Positions 54,395-64,000 of a DNA stretch of 64,000 nt are shown piece by piece (position 1 is the stretch's first letter; every line of letters starts with the position of its first letter). The stretch is from Bilabrum cf. latius. Taxonomy: Eukaryota > Bigyra: Bicosoecida > Bigyra > Bicosoecida. Position numbers and translations under genes: made by a program. The notes below the pieces were generated by a model that saw only the letters and a list, made by a program, of their open reading frames with translations, was not told the origin of the DNA and ran no database searches. The stretch spans positions 62,001-126,000 of the forward strand of contig OZ237747.1 of the NCBI GenBank assembly GCA_965178125.1, read 5' to 3'.

Positions 54395-55189
54395 ATGACC
54401 ACATTATCTAAGAGTCGGCCCATGCGAGCAATCGGTATTTTCGCATTGAGTATGTCTTTAGTGCATGCCGTTGATTGCGGTGATCCCCCGGTGGCGCCTA
54501 ACGCGACACAAGGCCCCGCGATCTTGCTGGTCGGCGATTCAATCTCGATGGGCTGCTGCTGGGACCATGTAGCTGGCGAACCGATTGGATATGGCTTTTA
54601 TGTCCGTGATATGCTATCAAACTTTTCGCTAGGTGCGGTCCAACATTGTGGGGGCTGGGGGCTGGGAGGCCAGGCGGGTCCTACCCCTGTGCAGCTTCAG
54701 TGCGCAAAGCAGTGGGTAGGGTCTTATAAGTGGGATGTTATCACGTACAACAGCGGCCTACACGACCTAGCGAATGATTCTGAGCACGTGCCTTTGGACT
54801 AGTATGCTAAGAACGTGGTCTCTGTCGCGAAGACGTTTCTTCAAAGCACCAAGCGCCTCGTGTGGGTGAGCACGACGCCAGTGCCGGATGTGGACGTTTC
54901 CCCGTCTCGCAAGCCATAGGATGTCATTGCGTACAACTAGGCAGCGTATGATGCACTGGATGCGGCCATTGGGTTCGGAGCGAAGGGCGAGGGCCGCCTC
55001 CAGTACATCGACCTCTGGCAGGCCGTGATCAACAGGTGCGGGGGCTCGCCCCACTACACCGCCTGCGACATCTAGAGGCCCAAGAACGTGCACTACCTGG
55101 AGCCAGGACGCCAGTACACGGGCATCACGATGGCACAGGGCATTATTCAGGCCATCGGCACCGTGAATGCCACAGTGCCATCCCATTGA
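54395..55189 (+). CDS. Secreted SGNH/GDSL-type hydrolase
   Basis: 264 residues from ATG 54395 (a second ATG at 54422 is equally good) to TGA. Four TAG codons are read as Gln (PLDQYAKN, RKPQDVIAYNQAAYDAL, DIQRPKNVHY). A signal peptide (MRAIGIFALSMSLVHA) comes first. Block I is ILLVGDSISMGCCWD with the nucleophile Ser, a Gly-rich GGWGLGGQAG follows, block III is YNSGLHDLAND, and the C-terminal His is in NVHYLEPG. The canonical block V DxxH is altered (CDIQRPKNVH). Such enzymes are esterases, lipases or carbohydrate deacetylases. The pairing with a secreted glycosidase-like gene on a shared promoter hints at a joint role on extracellular polysaccharide. The second half of the gene looks non-coding under the standard code. 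Confidence 0.82.
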
Positions 55190-55393
55190 GCTGGCCGAAA
55201 CCAGCTCACTGGCCGCCATGTCGCGCATAGCGGGCGCCTTGCCCTGCCAGGACTGCAGGTGCAGGCTTGGGAGCCAAGGGCGCGTCATGTTTGGGCCCAG
55301 CTGAGGCAGCACTGGACTGGACTCTGCATGCTTGCGTGGATCCCATGGATGTGGTATATGCATCCTTCTCGTTGCAACACCTACATTATATTG

Positions 55394-58300
55394 TCACACG
55401 TCATGCTCTAGAGCATGCCTGAACAAGTCAGCTGCTTCCCTCCCGCGAGCGACTGACACTCGGTCGACCTCAGCCAGCCCCTGCCCATCGCCCACCCCCG
55501 CTGCACGCGCTCTCAGCTCCGATCGACTGCCCCCATCGCCCACTCCCGCTGCACGCGCTCTCAGCTCCGATCGACTGCCCCCGACCTCCAGCACCGACAC
55601 GTGCCTCCACGCGTCCATGAGGCCTAACAGCCCCCTGCCCGCTGCATCCCTCTCCCCGCCTCCCTGTGCCGAGGCGACGGGGCTGGCGGCTGCCTGGCTC
55701 GCCGCCATGATGGGAGAGCCCCTGTCCCCGAGCTGGTGCAGGGTGGAGCTCTCCACCAGCGGATCGATAGAGGGCACGTCTCCCACCCCGGTGCGAAGGC
55801 CCTCCGCGCGAGCAGACAACACCCTCGCCAGGATATGTGGCTCCGGGTCCTCCACCCAGCTCCTTGCAGCCTCAAACACGCGAGCCCAGAGACTAGTCGA
55901 CCACCGAACAGGTTCTCCGCCTGCTGTTCCAGTGGCACCAGCCCCTTCGCCAGCACAAGAGCCAGTGGCCCGCCTGCACTTGAATGCAATGCACTTGAAT
56001 GCAACCGCAGCTCCGTGCTGCATGCCTGGCGCGACTCTCCGTCTCTCCACCTCCCCGGGCTGCTTCCAGAGGATAGCACCCTGCCCCTTTCTGTCCAGTG
56101 ATGCGTATGGAGACTGCAGCCTCGTCTCCCGTGCGATGGACACAGCGCGCTGCTGCAGCTCCTCGACGTGCTTCTCCTCGCCCGGATGCCCGAAGCGGTG
56201 CTCCCCCCCCAACATGCGAGCTATGCTGCGCAGTGCCCGCCCTCTGATGGCGGACTGTGCTCCATTTGTCCCATTTTCCTAGTGACTCTTCCTCTATCGG
56301 TTCAGCGGAGACTGCTCCACTCCACTCATTCCCATCACAAACACAGGGAGCGGCATCCATCGGAGGCCCCCGCCCCCGCACGGATGCAGGCATCGGCGGG
56401 CCGCACCGCACCCAGCCGCGCCTCCAGCTCTCCCATCGGTACTGCCTCCGCCGTATTCATCGAAGCTGCGAGCCCTGGCCAGCTGGTCTCTAGCTAGTTG
56501 CATGTCCAGTTCACCCTAGGCCTCTTGACCTCCCCTGTGCACCCCCTCTTGGCCTCCCCTGTGCACCCCCTCTTGGCCTCCCCTGTGCACCCCCTCTTGG
56601 CCTCCCCTGTGCACCCCCTCTTGGCCTCCCCTGTGCACCCCCTCTTGGCCTCCCCTGTGCACCCCCTCTTGGCCTCCCCTGTGCACCCCCTCTTGGCCTC
56701 CCCTGTGCACCCCCTCTTGGCCTCCCCTGTGCACCCCCTCTTGGCCTCCCCTGTGCACCCCCTCTTGGCCTCCCCTGTGCACCCCCTCTTGGCCTCCCCT
56801 GTGCACCCCCTCTTGGCCTCCCCTGTGCACCCCCTCTTGGCCTCCCCTGTGCACCCCCTCTTGGCCTCCCCTGTGCACCCCCTCTTGGCCTCCCCTGTGC
56901 ACCCCCTCTTGGCCTCCCCTGTGCACCCCCTCTTGGCCTCCCCTGTGCACCCCCTCTTGGCCTCCCCTGTGCACCCCCTCTTGGCCTCCCCTGTGCACCC
57001 CCTCTTGGCCTCCCCTGTGCACCCCCTCTTGGCCTCCCCTGTGCACCCCCTCTTGGCCTCCCCTGTGCACCCCCTCTTGACCTCCCCTGTGCACCCCCTC
57101 TTGGCCTCCCCTGTGCACCCCCTCTTGGCCTCCCCTGTGCACCCCCTCTTGGCCTCCCCTGTGCACCCCCTCTTGGCCTCCCCTGTGCACCCCCTCTTGG
57201 CCTCCCCTGTGCACCCCCTCTTGGCCTCCCCTGTGCACCCCCTCTTGGCCTCCCCTGTGCACCCCCTCTTGGCCTCCCCTGTGCACCCCCTCTTGGCCTC
57301 CCCTGTGCACCCCCTCTTGGCCTCCCCTGTGCACCCCCTCTTGGCCTCCCCTGTGCACCCCCTCTTGGCCTCCCCTGTGCACCCCCTCTTGACCTCCCCT
57401 GTGCACCCCCTCTTGGCCTCCCCTGTGCACCCCCTCTTGGCCTCCCCTGTGCACCCCCTCTTGGCCTCCCCTGTGCACCCCCTCTTGGCCTCCCCTGTGC
57501 ACCCCCTCTTGGCCTCCCCTGTGCACCCCCTCTTGGCCTCCCCTGTGCACCCCCTCTTGGCCTCCCCTGTGCACCCCCTCTTGGCCTCCCCTGTGCACCC
57601 CCTCTTGGCCTCCCCTGTGCACCCCCTCTTGGCCTCCCCTGTGCACCCCCTCTTGGCCTCCCCTGTGCACCCCCTCTTGGCCTCCCCTGTGCACCCCCTC
57701 TTGGCCTCCCCTGTGCACCCCCTCTTGGCCTCCCCTGTGCACCCCCTCTTGGCCTCCCCTGTGCACCCCCTCTTGGCCTCCCCTGTGCACCCCCTCTTGG
57801 CCTCCCCTGTGCACCCCCTCTTGGCCTCCCCTGTGCACCCCCTCTTGGCCTCCCCTGTGCACCCCCTCTTGACCTCCCCTGTGCACCCCCTCTTGGCCTC
57901 CCCTGTGCACCCCCTCTTGGCCTCCCCTGTGCACCCCCTCTTGGCCTCCCCTGTGCACCCCCTCTTGGCCTCCCCTGTGCACCCCCTCTTGGCCTCCCCT
58001 GTGCACCCCCTCTTGGCCTCCCCTGTGCACCCCCTCTTGGCCTCCCCTGTGCACCCCCTCTTGGCCTCCCCTGTGCACCCCCTCTTGGCCTCCCCTGTGC
58101 ACCCCCTCTTGGCCTCCCCTGTGCACCCCCTCTTGGCCTCCCCTGTGCACCCCCTCTTGGCCTCCCCTGTGCACCCCCTCTTGGCCTCCCCTGTGCACCC
58201 CCTCTTGGCCTCCCCTGTGCACCCCCTCTTGGCCTCCCCTGTGCACCCCCTCTTGGCCTCCCCTGTGCACCCCCTCTTGGCCTCCCCTGTGCACCCCCTC

Positions 58301-60004
58301 TTGGCCTCCCCTGTGCACCCCCTCTTGGCCTCCCCTGTGCACCCCCTCTTGGCCTCCCCTGTGCACCCCCTCTTGGCCTCCCCTGTGCACCCCCTCTTGG
58401 CCTCCCCTGTGCACCCCCTCTTGGCCTCCCCTGTGCACCCCCTCTTGGCCTCCCCTGTGCACCCCCTCTTGGCCTCCCCTGTGCACCCCCTCTTGGCCTC
58501 CCCTGTGCACCCCCTCTTGGCCTCCCCTGTGCACCCCCTAGTGCAGCCCCTCGTGCAGCCAGGCCTTCTCTATAGCCTCCTGCAGCGCACTGCCGTGCAC
58601 CCCACCAGCAGTCGATGACGATGCTCCGGAGGCGCCACCACATGATCGCCGGCCAGCTGCCTCCAGCATCGCTGTTCCCCGCACCGGCAGGCCCAGCTCG
58701 TCCACCTCCAGCCCAGCACGCAGCAACCGCTCCTCCCGCTCCTCGACGGCCGCTGCATCCACGCCCAGTGCATCGAGTGGCTCCTCCTCCTCCTCCCGCT
58801 CCTCGACGGCCGCTGCATCCACGCCCAGTGCATCGAGTGGCTCATCCTCCTCCTCCCGCTCCTCGACGGCCGCTGCATCCACGCCCAGTGCATCGAGTGG
58901 CTCATCCTCCTCCTCGTCCTCCCCCCACTCACCCCCTTGCCTCCTTCCAACAGCGGCCCACTCCAGCCCGAAGGAACCATCGCCCGGCAAGGGCATGCCA
59001 GTGCCCCTCACCCCCGTGGCTAGCCGCCCCAGGACTTCTTCGGCGCCGGGCACGAAGGGGCGAAGGGTGGGATACGCCGCGAGGAGCTCTGTGCGCACCG
59101 CAGTGGGATGCACGTGCGGTACGAAATGACTGCCTTGCCCATCTTTGAAGGGTAGCGGCATGCCTGGATCCAGCGGGCACCAGGCCAAGTAGCCGGGGGC
59201 CGGGCCTCCCGCGCCCGTTCCCTTCAAGTTGCGAGGGCGCGCCTCTTGTGGCCCTGTTCCTGCGGGTGTCCCAGCGGCTTCGATTCGGGATGATACTGCG
59301 CGTAGCCACTGGAAGGTCTTTGCCCTCGTGGTCGTGTCCCGGTCTGGGCTAGTGCCAGTGCCAGTGGTGCCACTCCCAACGGGCGGGCCTCTACTGCTGG
59401 CACTGTTGCCTCCATCACATTGCCGGTCGCACGGTGTTGCGATGCTGTCTACGTCGAGAGCAGCAACGATACGGAAGTCGACCAAGGGCCAACCTACTGC
59501 CTAGGCAAGGGGAGGGCCTAGAGAAAGGGCTTGGTTCCAAGTCTCGCGGCTGTACGCGTGCAGTACTACTTGCTGCACCGGCCTGGTGCGGGCCAACATA
59601 GACCTCTCAATGTGACGCTTTGCATAGAACACGTTGTTGGCATCAGACCAATACCTAGGCAGTGTCATGACAAGCTGACTTATTTTGTTGGTGCTGTTGA
59701 GCACTCCCGTCCGGGCTGCGACCACCACTGGCTACGTACTCCGATTATCACAACCACGCAGAGCGCCATCTCCGTCGGGAAGAGGGATATCTATGAGATC
59801 AACTAGGCAATTCAAATCGTTGTGATCAATTAAGTGTGCGTGCAGAACAGGAGCACGTGCTTGTGCGTCTGAGAGCCAAGCCAAAGTGCTGTGCTGCTAG
59901 CCGGGAAGCAGCCCATTCTCAGCTCTGCCGTGTAAAGCTGACCATAAAACAGATTTATCATGAACTCTGGCACATGCTACTGCCAGCAGAGCCAGCAAAA
60001 GCAT
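55394..60004 (-). CDS. Giant secreted repeat protein with 84 VHRGGQEG octapeptides
   Basis: 1536 residues, single exon, ATG 60004 to TGA. Seven TAG codons are read as Gln. A signal peptide (MLLLALLAVACARVHD) opens a ~300-residue domain that looks folded (VLHAHLIDHNDLNCLVDLID, LPRYWSDANNVFYAKRHIER, ETWNQALSLGPPLAQAVGWP) but which I do not recognise. Next come Pro/Gly-rich sequence, three 20-residue acidic repeats (PLDALGVDAAAVEEREE) and 84 near-identical copies of VHRGGQEG (24 bp each). The array enters through LHQGVHRGGQEG, where the Q is TAG. The last ~375 residues are Arg/Gly-rich with a two-copy SRSELRARAAGVGDG repeat. It is likely an extracellular matrix, wall or mucilage component. It is divergent from the gene at 60137. 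Confidence 0.78.
55487..55582. repeat. Two 48-bp direct repeats
   Basis: Two nearly identical 48-bp units encode GGSRSELRARAAGVGD in the minus-strand giant secreted protein. Confidence 0.85.
56518..58541. repeat. 24-bp tandem repeat array, about 84 units (~2 kb)
   Basis: Perfect 24-bp units (minus-strand coding GTGCACAGGGGAGGCCAAGAGGGG, shown as VHRGGQEG). The only visible variant is one base (GGC to GGT) in units near 56524, 57076, 57388 and 57868. It is silent for Gly on the coding strand. The near-perfect homogeneity indicates recent expansion or gene conversion. Confidence 0.97.
58739..58918. repeat. Three 60-bp tandem repeats (acidic, in the giant secreted protein)
   Basis: Three units of exactly 60 bp encode EPLDALGVDAAAVEEREEE-type segments on the minus strand. 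They differ by single bases at the Glu/Asp codons. Confidence 0.92.
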
Positions 60005-60136
60005 GCACGAGTGATGAGTTGCACCTGATGTTCCGCAAAAATGGCGGCGGCCCAAGTACGACACATCTTGAGTGTAAACGAGAGCCTCACGGGCGATGGA
60101 GGCGGGATTTGAAATAGTACGAAAGAAACGGTTGAC
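60005..60136. promoter_or_regulatory. Bidirectional promoter, giant secreted protein / unknown gene
   Basis: 132 bp between divergent ATGs. No recognisable element. Confidence 0.45.
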
Positions 60137-63100
60137 ATGGGTGAGCTTTCCTGCACAGTGCCGTCTTCAGCCAAGGTCCTGCAGCTGCTAGCTTGGCGAT
60201 TCTGCAAGTTAGTTGCATTTATGCGCATGCTCTCTGCGCAGGAGGACAAGCTGCTCAAGCGACTTTCTTCTCTCTAGCAATCACTTCAAGATGTTGCAGC
60301 CTCGATCGCATCTGCTTCCACCAGTTTGCTGCGGGAGCCGCGGGATGGCCGGGATCACAGACGTCACACCGTATCGATTTCACACAGCTCCCTGGATCGC
60401 TTTCAAGCTGATGTGCGGGCGAAGAGGAAGCGTTTTGATAACATCACATCAGATTTGAACCGGTGCATGGACGCACTGCATCGTATCCGCACGCCTGACG
60501 TGCTCGACTGCAAGGTCTGGAGCGTCTCTCTGCCGGCCCCCATCCGAGGGGGCCGGCGCCGCACCGCCAGAACAATACTGAGTGGCCAGCCGAATGATTC
60601 GCTGACATCCATTGGAGCCAACTCGCTGATCCTGTCGTCCTCCATCCCGGGAGAGGCATCGGTGGTCGCATCTGGCGGGGGCGCCCTACTGGGCCTCCCC
60701 CTGTCGCACCCCTCGATCGCACCCGCACCAACCCTGCAGTGGTAGACAAGTGGCCATGCTTCTGACGACAGGTAGAACTGTCAGCTCGTGGCCGTCAATG
60801 GAAGCGACCTGGGGGACGGGGGAGCAGCGGGGGGGCGGCCGGGCAGGGCAGGCTCGGACGGGACACCCGCCGGAGGGAGCCCCACGGGGGGCAGGGACTC
60901 GGAGTCGTTAGCGACCTCCGTGGGGCCCGACACAGACGCAGACGCGGCAGACAGGAGGGCGCGGGCCAGTACCCCCGAGCTGAGGCTTACCAGTGGGCCC
61001 GGGCCCGAGGAGGACGACGACGTAGACACTGGCAGGAATGGGCCGCAGGGGGGCAGCGGAAAGGGGTTGCTTGAGCTGCCCATAGCGCCCCCCACGTTGC
61101 CTGCACGTGGAGCTGGCGTTGAAGGCGGGGGTGGGAGCGGGGCTCAGTACCCCGGTCCCGATGCGAATGCGAGCTACTGGCAGCCCGCCTCCCTGCCCAG
61201 CGTGGCACACTCCAGCAGGCCACTGGCTGCCATGCGCGCGCTGCATGGGGGCCAGTGGGCGGCCAGCGGCGCCAGCTCGGGACAGCATACCGCCGCTGTG
61301 GTCACTGCGGGGGGGCACTGCCTGGTGCTAGACCTGGGCCGAAGGGGCAGGGCGGGGCTATCCGGGGGGTACAGCGGCCTGCCGGTGGGCGGACATGGGG
61401 CGGGGCCTGTGTTCCCTGGGGTGAGTGGCACGAGGCTGGGTCCGGAGGGCATGCAGGTTGGTACTGGGGCGGGGATGGGGGCAGGGCTTCAGTTGCACCG
61501 GGGCTCGCTGGAGGCCCCGGCCGCGAGCGGCAGGGGCGGCGGCGTGCTGCCGGGACCCCATGGCGGCGCGGGTGGTCTGTCCGCAGATGGACTGGAGCGG
61601 GCGGCTCTGGCGGTGGCCAGGGATGGGCCGGCCTCGCTTCCCAGCGCGGCCGCCCGGACTCTGGCTCGAGCAGCGGCGGCGGCGCAGCAGGCGCAGCACG
61701 ACCATGAGCAGCAGCACCAGCATGCAATGCACCACATGTTCCCCTCCGACGCCGGCGGGCCCCCGGATGCGGTTGGCCCGGGCACCGTCAGGAGTCTCTC
61801 CTCCCACGCTGCCTCTAGAGCACCCGCCGAGCACCAGCACCCCACTGCTGACGGTGCCATGGGCGGGCACGGGCTTGTAGGGGGTGGGCACCTGCGCGGG
61901 GCAATGAGCCGGCTGGGCTGGCGGGTGGGCGCCCCGCTGCCCGGCGCTCCCGTGGCCTCGCCGCCAGTGCCCGTGGTGTGCGTGGACGAGGACGCGCCCT
62001 CTCACCGCCGCTTCAGCCCGAGGTTCGTCTCGGTCAAGCACGCGCAGGGCCGCGTGTTTGCACTCACGAGCGGCGGCACCGTGGTCTGGTGGCCCGACGT
62101 GCGGCACGCGCAGCTGGCGCGGGCCAGCAGTCGCTCTCTGTCTGGCGAGCGGGCGCCAGGGGGAGACCCCGGGGCCCGAGGGAGGGGCGGGGAAGGTGCA
62201 ACGGGACATGGGGGGGAGTCCCATCGGTTCGCGTGCCGCATCGCGGGCGCGCCCCGAGTGGTGGCCAGGAAGCTGCCGCTGGCTGGCACCGCGCTGCGGG
62301 TGCAGGGGCGGCCGCCCGTTGCCTGCCTGCAGCCAGGCGACTCGCTGCATGGATATCCCGTGACCACCACCTGGGCCAGCATGGCGGACGCGCCCAGAGC
62401 CTTTCCCATCTCGCTGGCCGATGGGAGCCAGGGAAGACAGGAGAACACGGCGCACATATACGGGAGCCGCGGGAAGGCGGCCCTTGCTGTGTCCTAGTCT
62501 TCCAGAGGGATTTCTGCCGAGGCGGCGCTGGTGCCGCTGCGGGGCACTGGCAGGGACAGGGGGGCGCAGGGAGGCGCGGGCGGGGGCCCAGCCAGGCATC
62601 CGGGGCTGGAGCAGGTACCACCAGGGAGCCAGGGGGCGGGCGTGGGTGTGGCCCCTGACGGGAGCTCTCACCGTGTGTCGAGGGCAGCCACAGCGGCGGT
62701 GGTGGAACACACCGGGGACGAGGCCGGTGTTGGTGTTGGGGTGGGGGAGCTGACCGGGGCGGGGCAGCGCGGGGAGAGCCCTGCTCTGGAGGAGGGGGGC
62801 GTTGGCAGCGGGGCTGATGGGTCCTCTCCTCTGAAGCGGCGGTCGATCTTCGCTGGGATCGTGTCCGCAGTGGGCAGCGCGTTCGGGAGCGGGTCCAGCA
62901 GTAGGAGATCGGCCGCCATCGGCCAGGCGCAGCAGTCGTCCCCTGCCCGTGCCCTCGCCGCGGCCTCGGGCTAGAGCGGGCAGGAGGGGGGGGCCGAGGA
63001 TAGCCCGAAGAGGACCCGCTCCTCGACCGGCTCGGACGCACGGCCTCCCTCGGGGCAGAGCCCGGAGGGCACTCCGGCCAGGGAACAGCGCGGAGGGCCA

Positions 63101-64000
63101 GGGGTAGGGTCCCGGTCTCGATCGCGAGGTGGCTCCGAGGGAGGCAGCCACTCTTCGGACGGTGGCAGAACGCCTGAACACGGGGAGAGAGAGAGGGTCC
63201 GCAGCGACGGGCAGCGGCCTCACCAGGCCGGGCGGTCACCCTCAGCTCCGTCTGCTTCCTCGATGCAGGCGGCCAGGCAGCCCGCGAGGAGACCGTGCGT
63301 AGTTCCCTGTCCCTCGCAGCCCAGCCGCTCGCTGCAGCGGGCCAACGCGCTGGTGGTGCGGGTGCGCGACATGTTCGTGGCCGGGGGCAGGCTCGGGTGC
63401 GTGGCGCAGCTCCTGTCCAGCCGCACCAGCCGACGGGTCGATCTGCTCCTGTTCGCGTTCAGCGCAAAGGAGCTGAGGGCGGCGGCCGAGGCGCCGCACG
63501 GGCACGAAGACCTGTCCCCAGGGGGCGCCGGGGGAGAGAGCGGAGCCAGCAGCTCGGTGTTTGCCGGCAGGCCCTAGCTTGATCAGTTGGAGGAGGACCA
63601 GGAGTTGGTGCTTGTGCCCTGCCACGCGACTGTGAGGCAGCCAGTGGAGCAGGGGCAGGCGCAGGGGCAGGGGTCCAGAGCGGGCGGAGGGGGATCGGGA
63701 CAGGGTGCGAGAAGGCGATGGGTGCCTGGGCAACCAGCGATCGGGAGAGCAGCAGCGGACGCTGTGGTCAGGCAGGAGGGCGAGGAGGGGTCCGTAGGCG
63801 GCGGGGGCGCGCTGATGGCGTGCAGCAAGACTATGGGCGTGCTGGTGGCAGATGCTTCTGCTCTTCGCCTGTACTGGCACGCTGACGTTATGATGGCAAG
63901 GCGCCGGAGGGACTCGCCCTCCGCTGGCGAGTCCTCCAACCAGCAGGAGGAGCAGGAAGCACGGGAACGGGGCAGAGACAGAGACAGAGACAGGGACGGG
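60137..64000 (+). CDS. Unknown large Gly/Ser/Ala-rich protein, 3' end outside the window
   Basis: One frame is open from ATG 60137 to the end of the window, 1288 codons, with six TAG codons read as Gln. The N-terminus is helical (MGELSCTVPSSAKVLQLLAW, then MRMLSAQEDKLLKRLSSLQQ and LQDVAASIASAS) and leads to a basic stretch (DVRAKRKRFDNITSDLNRC). The next ~900 residues are mostly disordered. Islands that look folded include HTAAVVTAGGHCLVLDLG, RFVSVKHAQGRVFALTSGGT (followed by VVWW), ALVVRVRDMFVAGGRLGCVA and GVLVADASALRLYWHADVMM. They could be strands of an interrupted beta-propeller, as in large scaffold or nucleoporin-like proteins, but this is speculation. Long frames on the opposite strand (to 621 codons) are compositional. 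Confidence 0.62.

Noticed and set aside
56518-58541. CRISPR-like array
   Set aside because: Units are 24 bp in direct tandem with no spacers, and they lie inside a eukaryotic gene.
56498-58618. 706-residue plus-strand frame of HPLLASPV repeats
   Set aside because: The minus-strand frame continues into non-repetitive sequence with a signal peptide at one end and a long tail at the other, and the four variant units are silent there but not on the plus strand.
56511-58643. 710-residue minus-strand frame of RGGAQGRP repeats
   Set aside because: It is only the repeat read in another frame. Its flanks are short and it has no plausible start or signal.
61358-63223. 621-residue minus-strand frame at the right end
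   Set aside because: Pro/Arg/Ser composition typical of antisense GC-rich DNA. The plus frame is open for 3.9 kb with a helical N-terminus and a promoter next to ATG 60137.
70-64000. UAG as leucine, tyrosine, glutamate or pyrrolysine, or simple stop readthrough
   Set aside because: The invariant Gln of KAQVLAGGRG and the other conserved contexts fit Gln. TAG density and adjacent TAG pairs are too high for readthrough. No gene ends at TAG.
1-64000. tRNA, rRNA or other RNA genes
   Set aside because: I saw no tRNA A/B box pair or rRNA-like segment I could support by eye. In particular no tRNA-Gln(CUA) was recognised in this window.

Overview
The window is nuclear DNA from a ciliated or flagellated protist or alga that uses a variant genetic code. 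The lineage cannot be fixed from the sequence. UAG is read as glutamine, and only UAA and UGA end genes. Read with the standard code, most of the window looks like broken fragments. With TAG=Gln the fragments join into about 20 long genes. The key diagnostic site is in the succinyl-CoA ligase beta gene, where the invariant KAQVLAGGRG motif has TAG at the Q. By my count about 75 in-frame TAGs lie in the host genes. The 19 visible gene ends are 15 TGA, 4 TAA and no TAG. This matches the pattern of NCBI code table 15. Genes for a CEP41-like ciliary protein and an LC8-type dynein light chain argue for a cilium. Introns are few and short (87-249 bp), with GTRAG-type donors and 3' ends that are always CGCAG.

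Layout. 70-1597 (-): unknown protein. 1728-14659: a 12.9-kb DNA transposon with perfect 53-bp terminal inverted repeats. It carries two long divergent genes, one with KDZ/Plavaka-like transposase features and one of unknown function, both written in the UAG=Gln code. It sits in what would otherwise be a ~200-bp promoter between two divergent genes, and it contains a 200-N assembly gap. From 14732 onward the sequence is GC-rich and gene-dense: short-chain dehydrogenase (+), mitochondrial succinyl-CoA ligase beta (-), LC8-like protein (+), CEP41-like rhodanese protein (-), unknown (+), three-domain glycosyltransferase (-), carnitine acyltransferase (+), Rsm22/METTL17-like mitoribosome assembly factor (-), UVR-motif coiled-coil protein (+), eIF3g (-), DHHC-type acyltransferase with a degenerate active site (+), Neverland/DAF-36-like Rieske oxygenase (-), a ~2000-residue Kelch membrane receptor (+), DOT1-like methyltransferase (+), secreted glycosidase-like protein (-), secreted SGNH hydrolase (+), a giant secreted protein with 84 octapeptide repeats (-), and an unknown protein running off the end (+).

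Genes alternate in strand, giving divergent pairs that share 80-500 bp promoters and convergent pairs with 74-320 bp spacers. The set mixes mitochondrial metabolism and translation, cilium, secretory pathway and lipid/sterol chemistry, with no operon logic. All coordinates come from manual reading of frames, splice sites and motifs. No database search was run.
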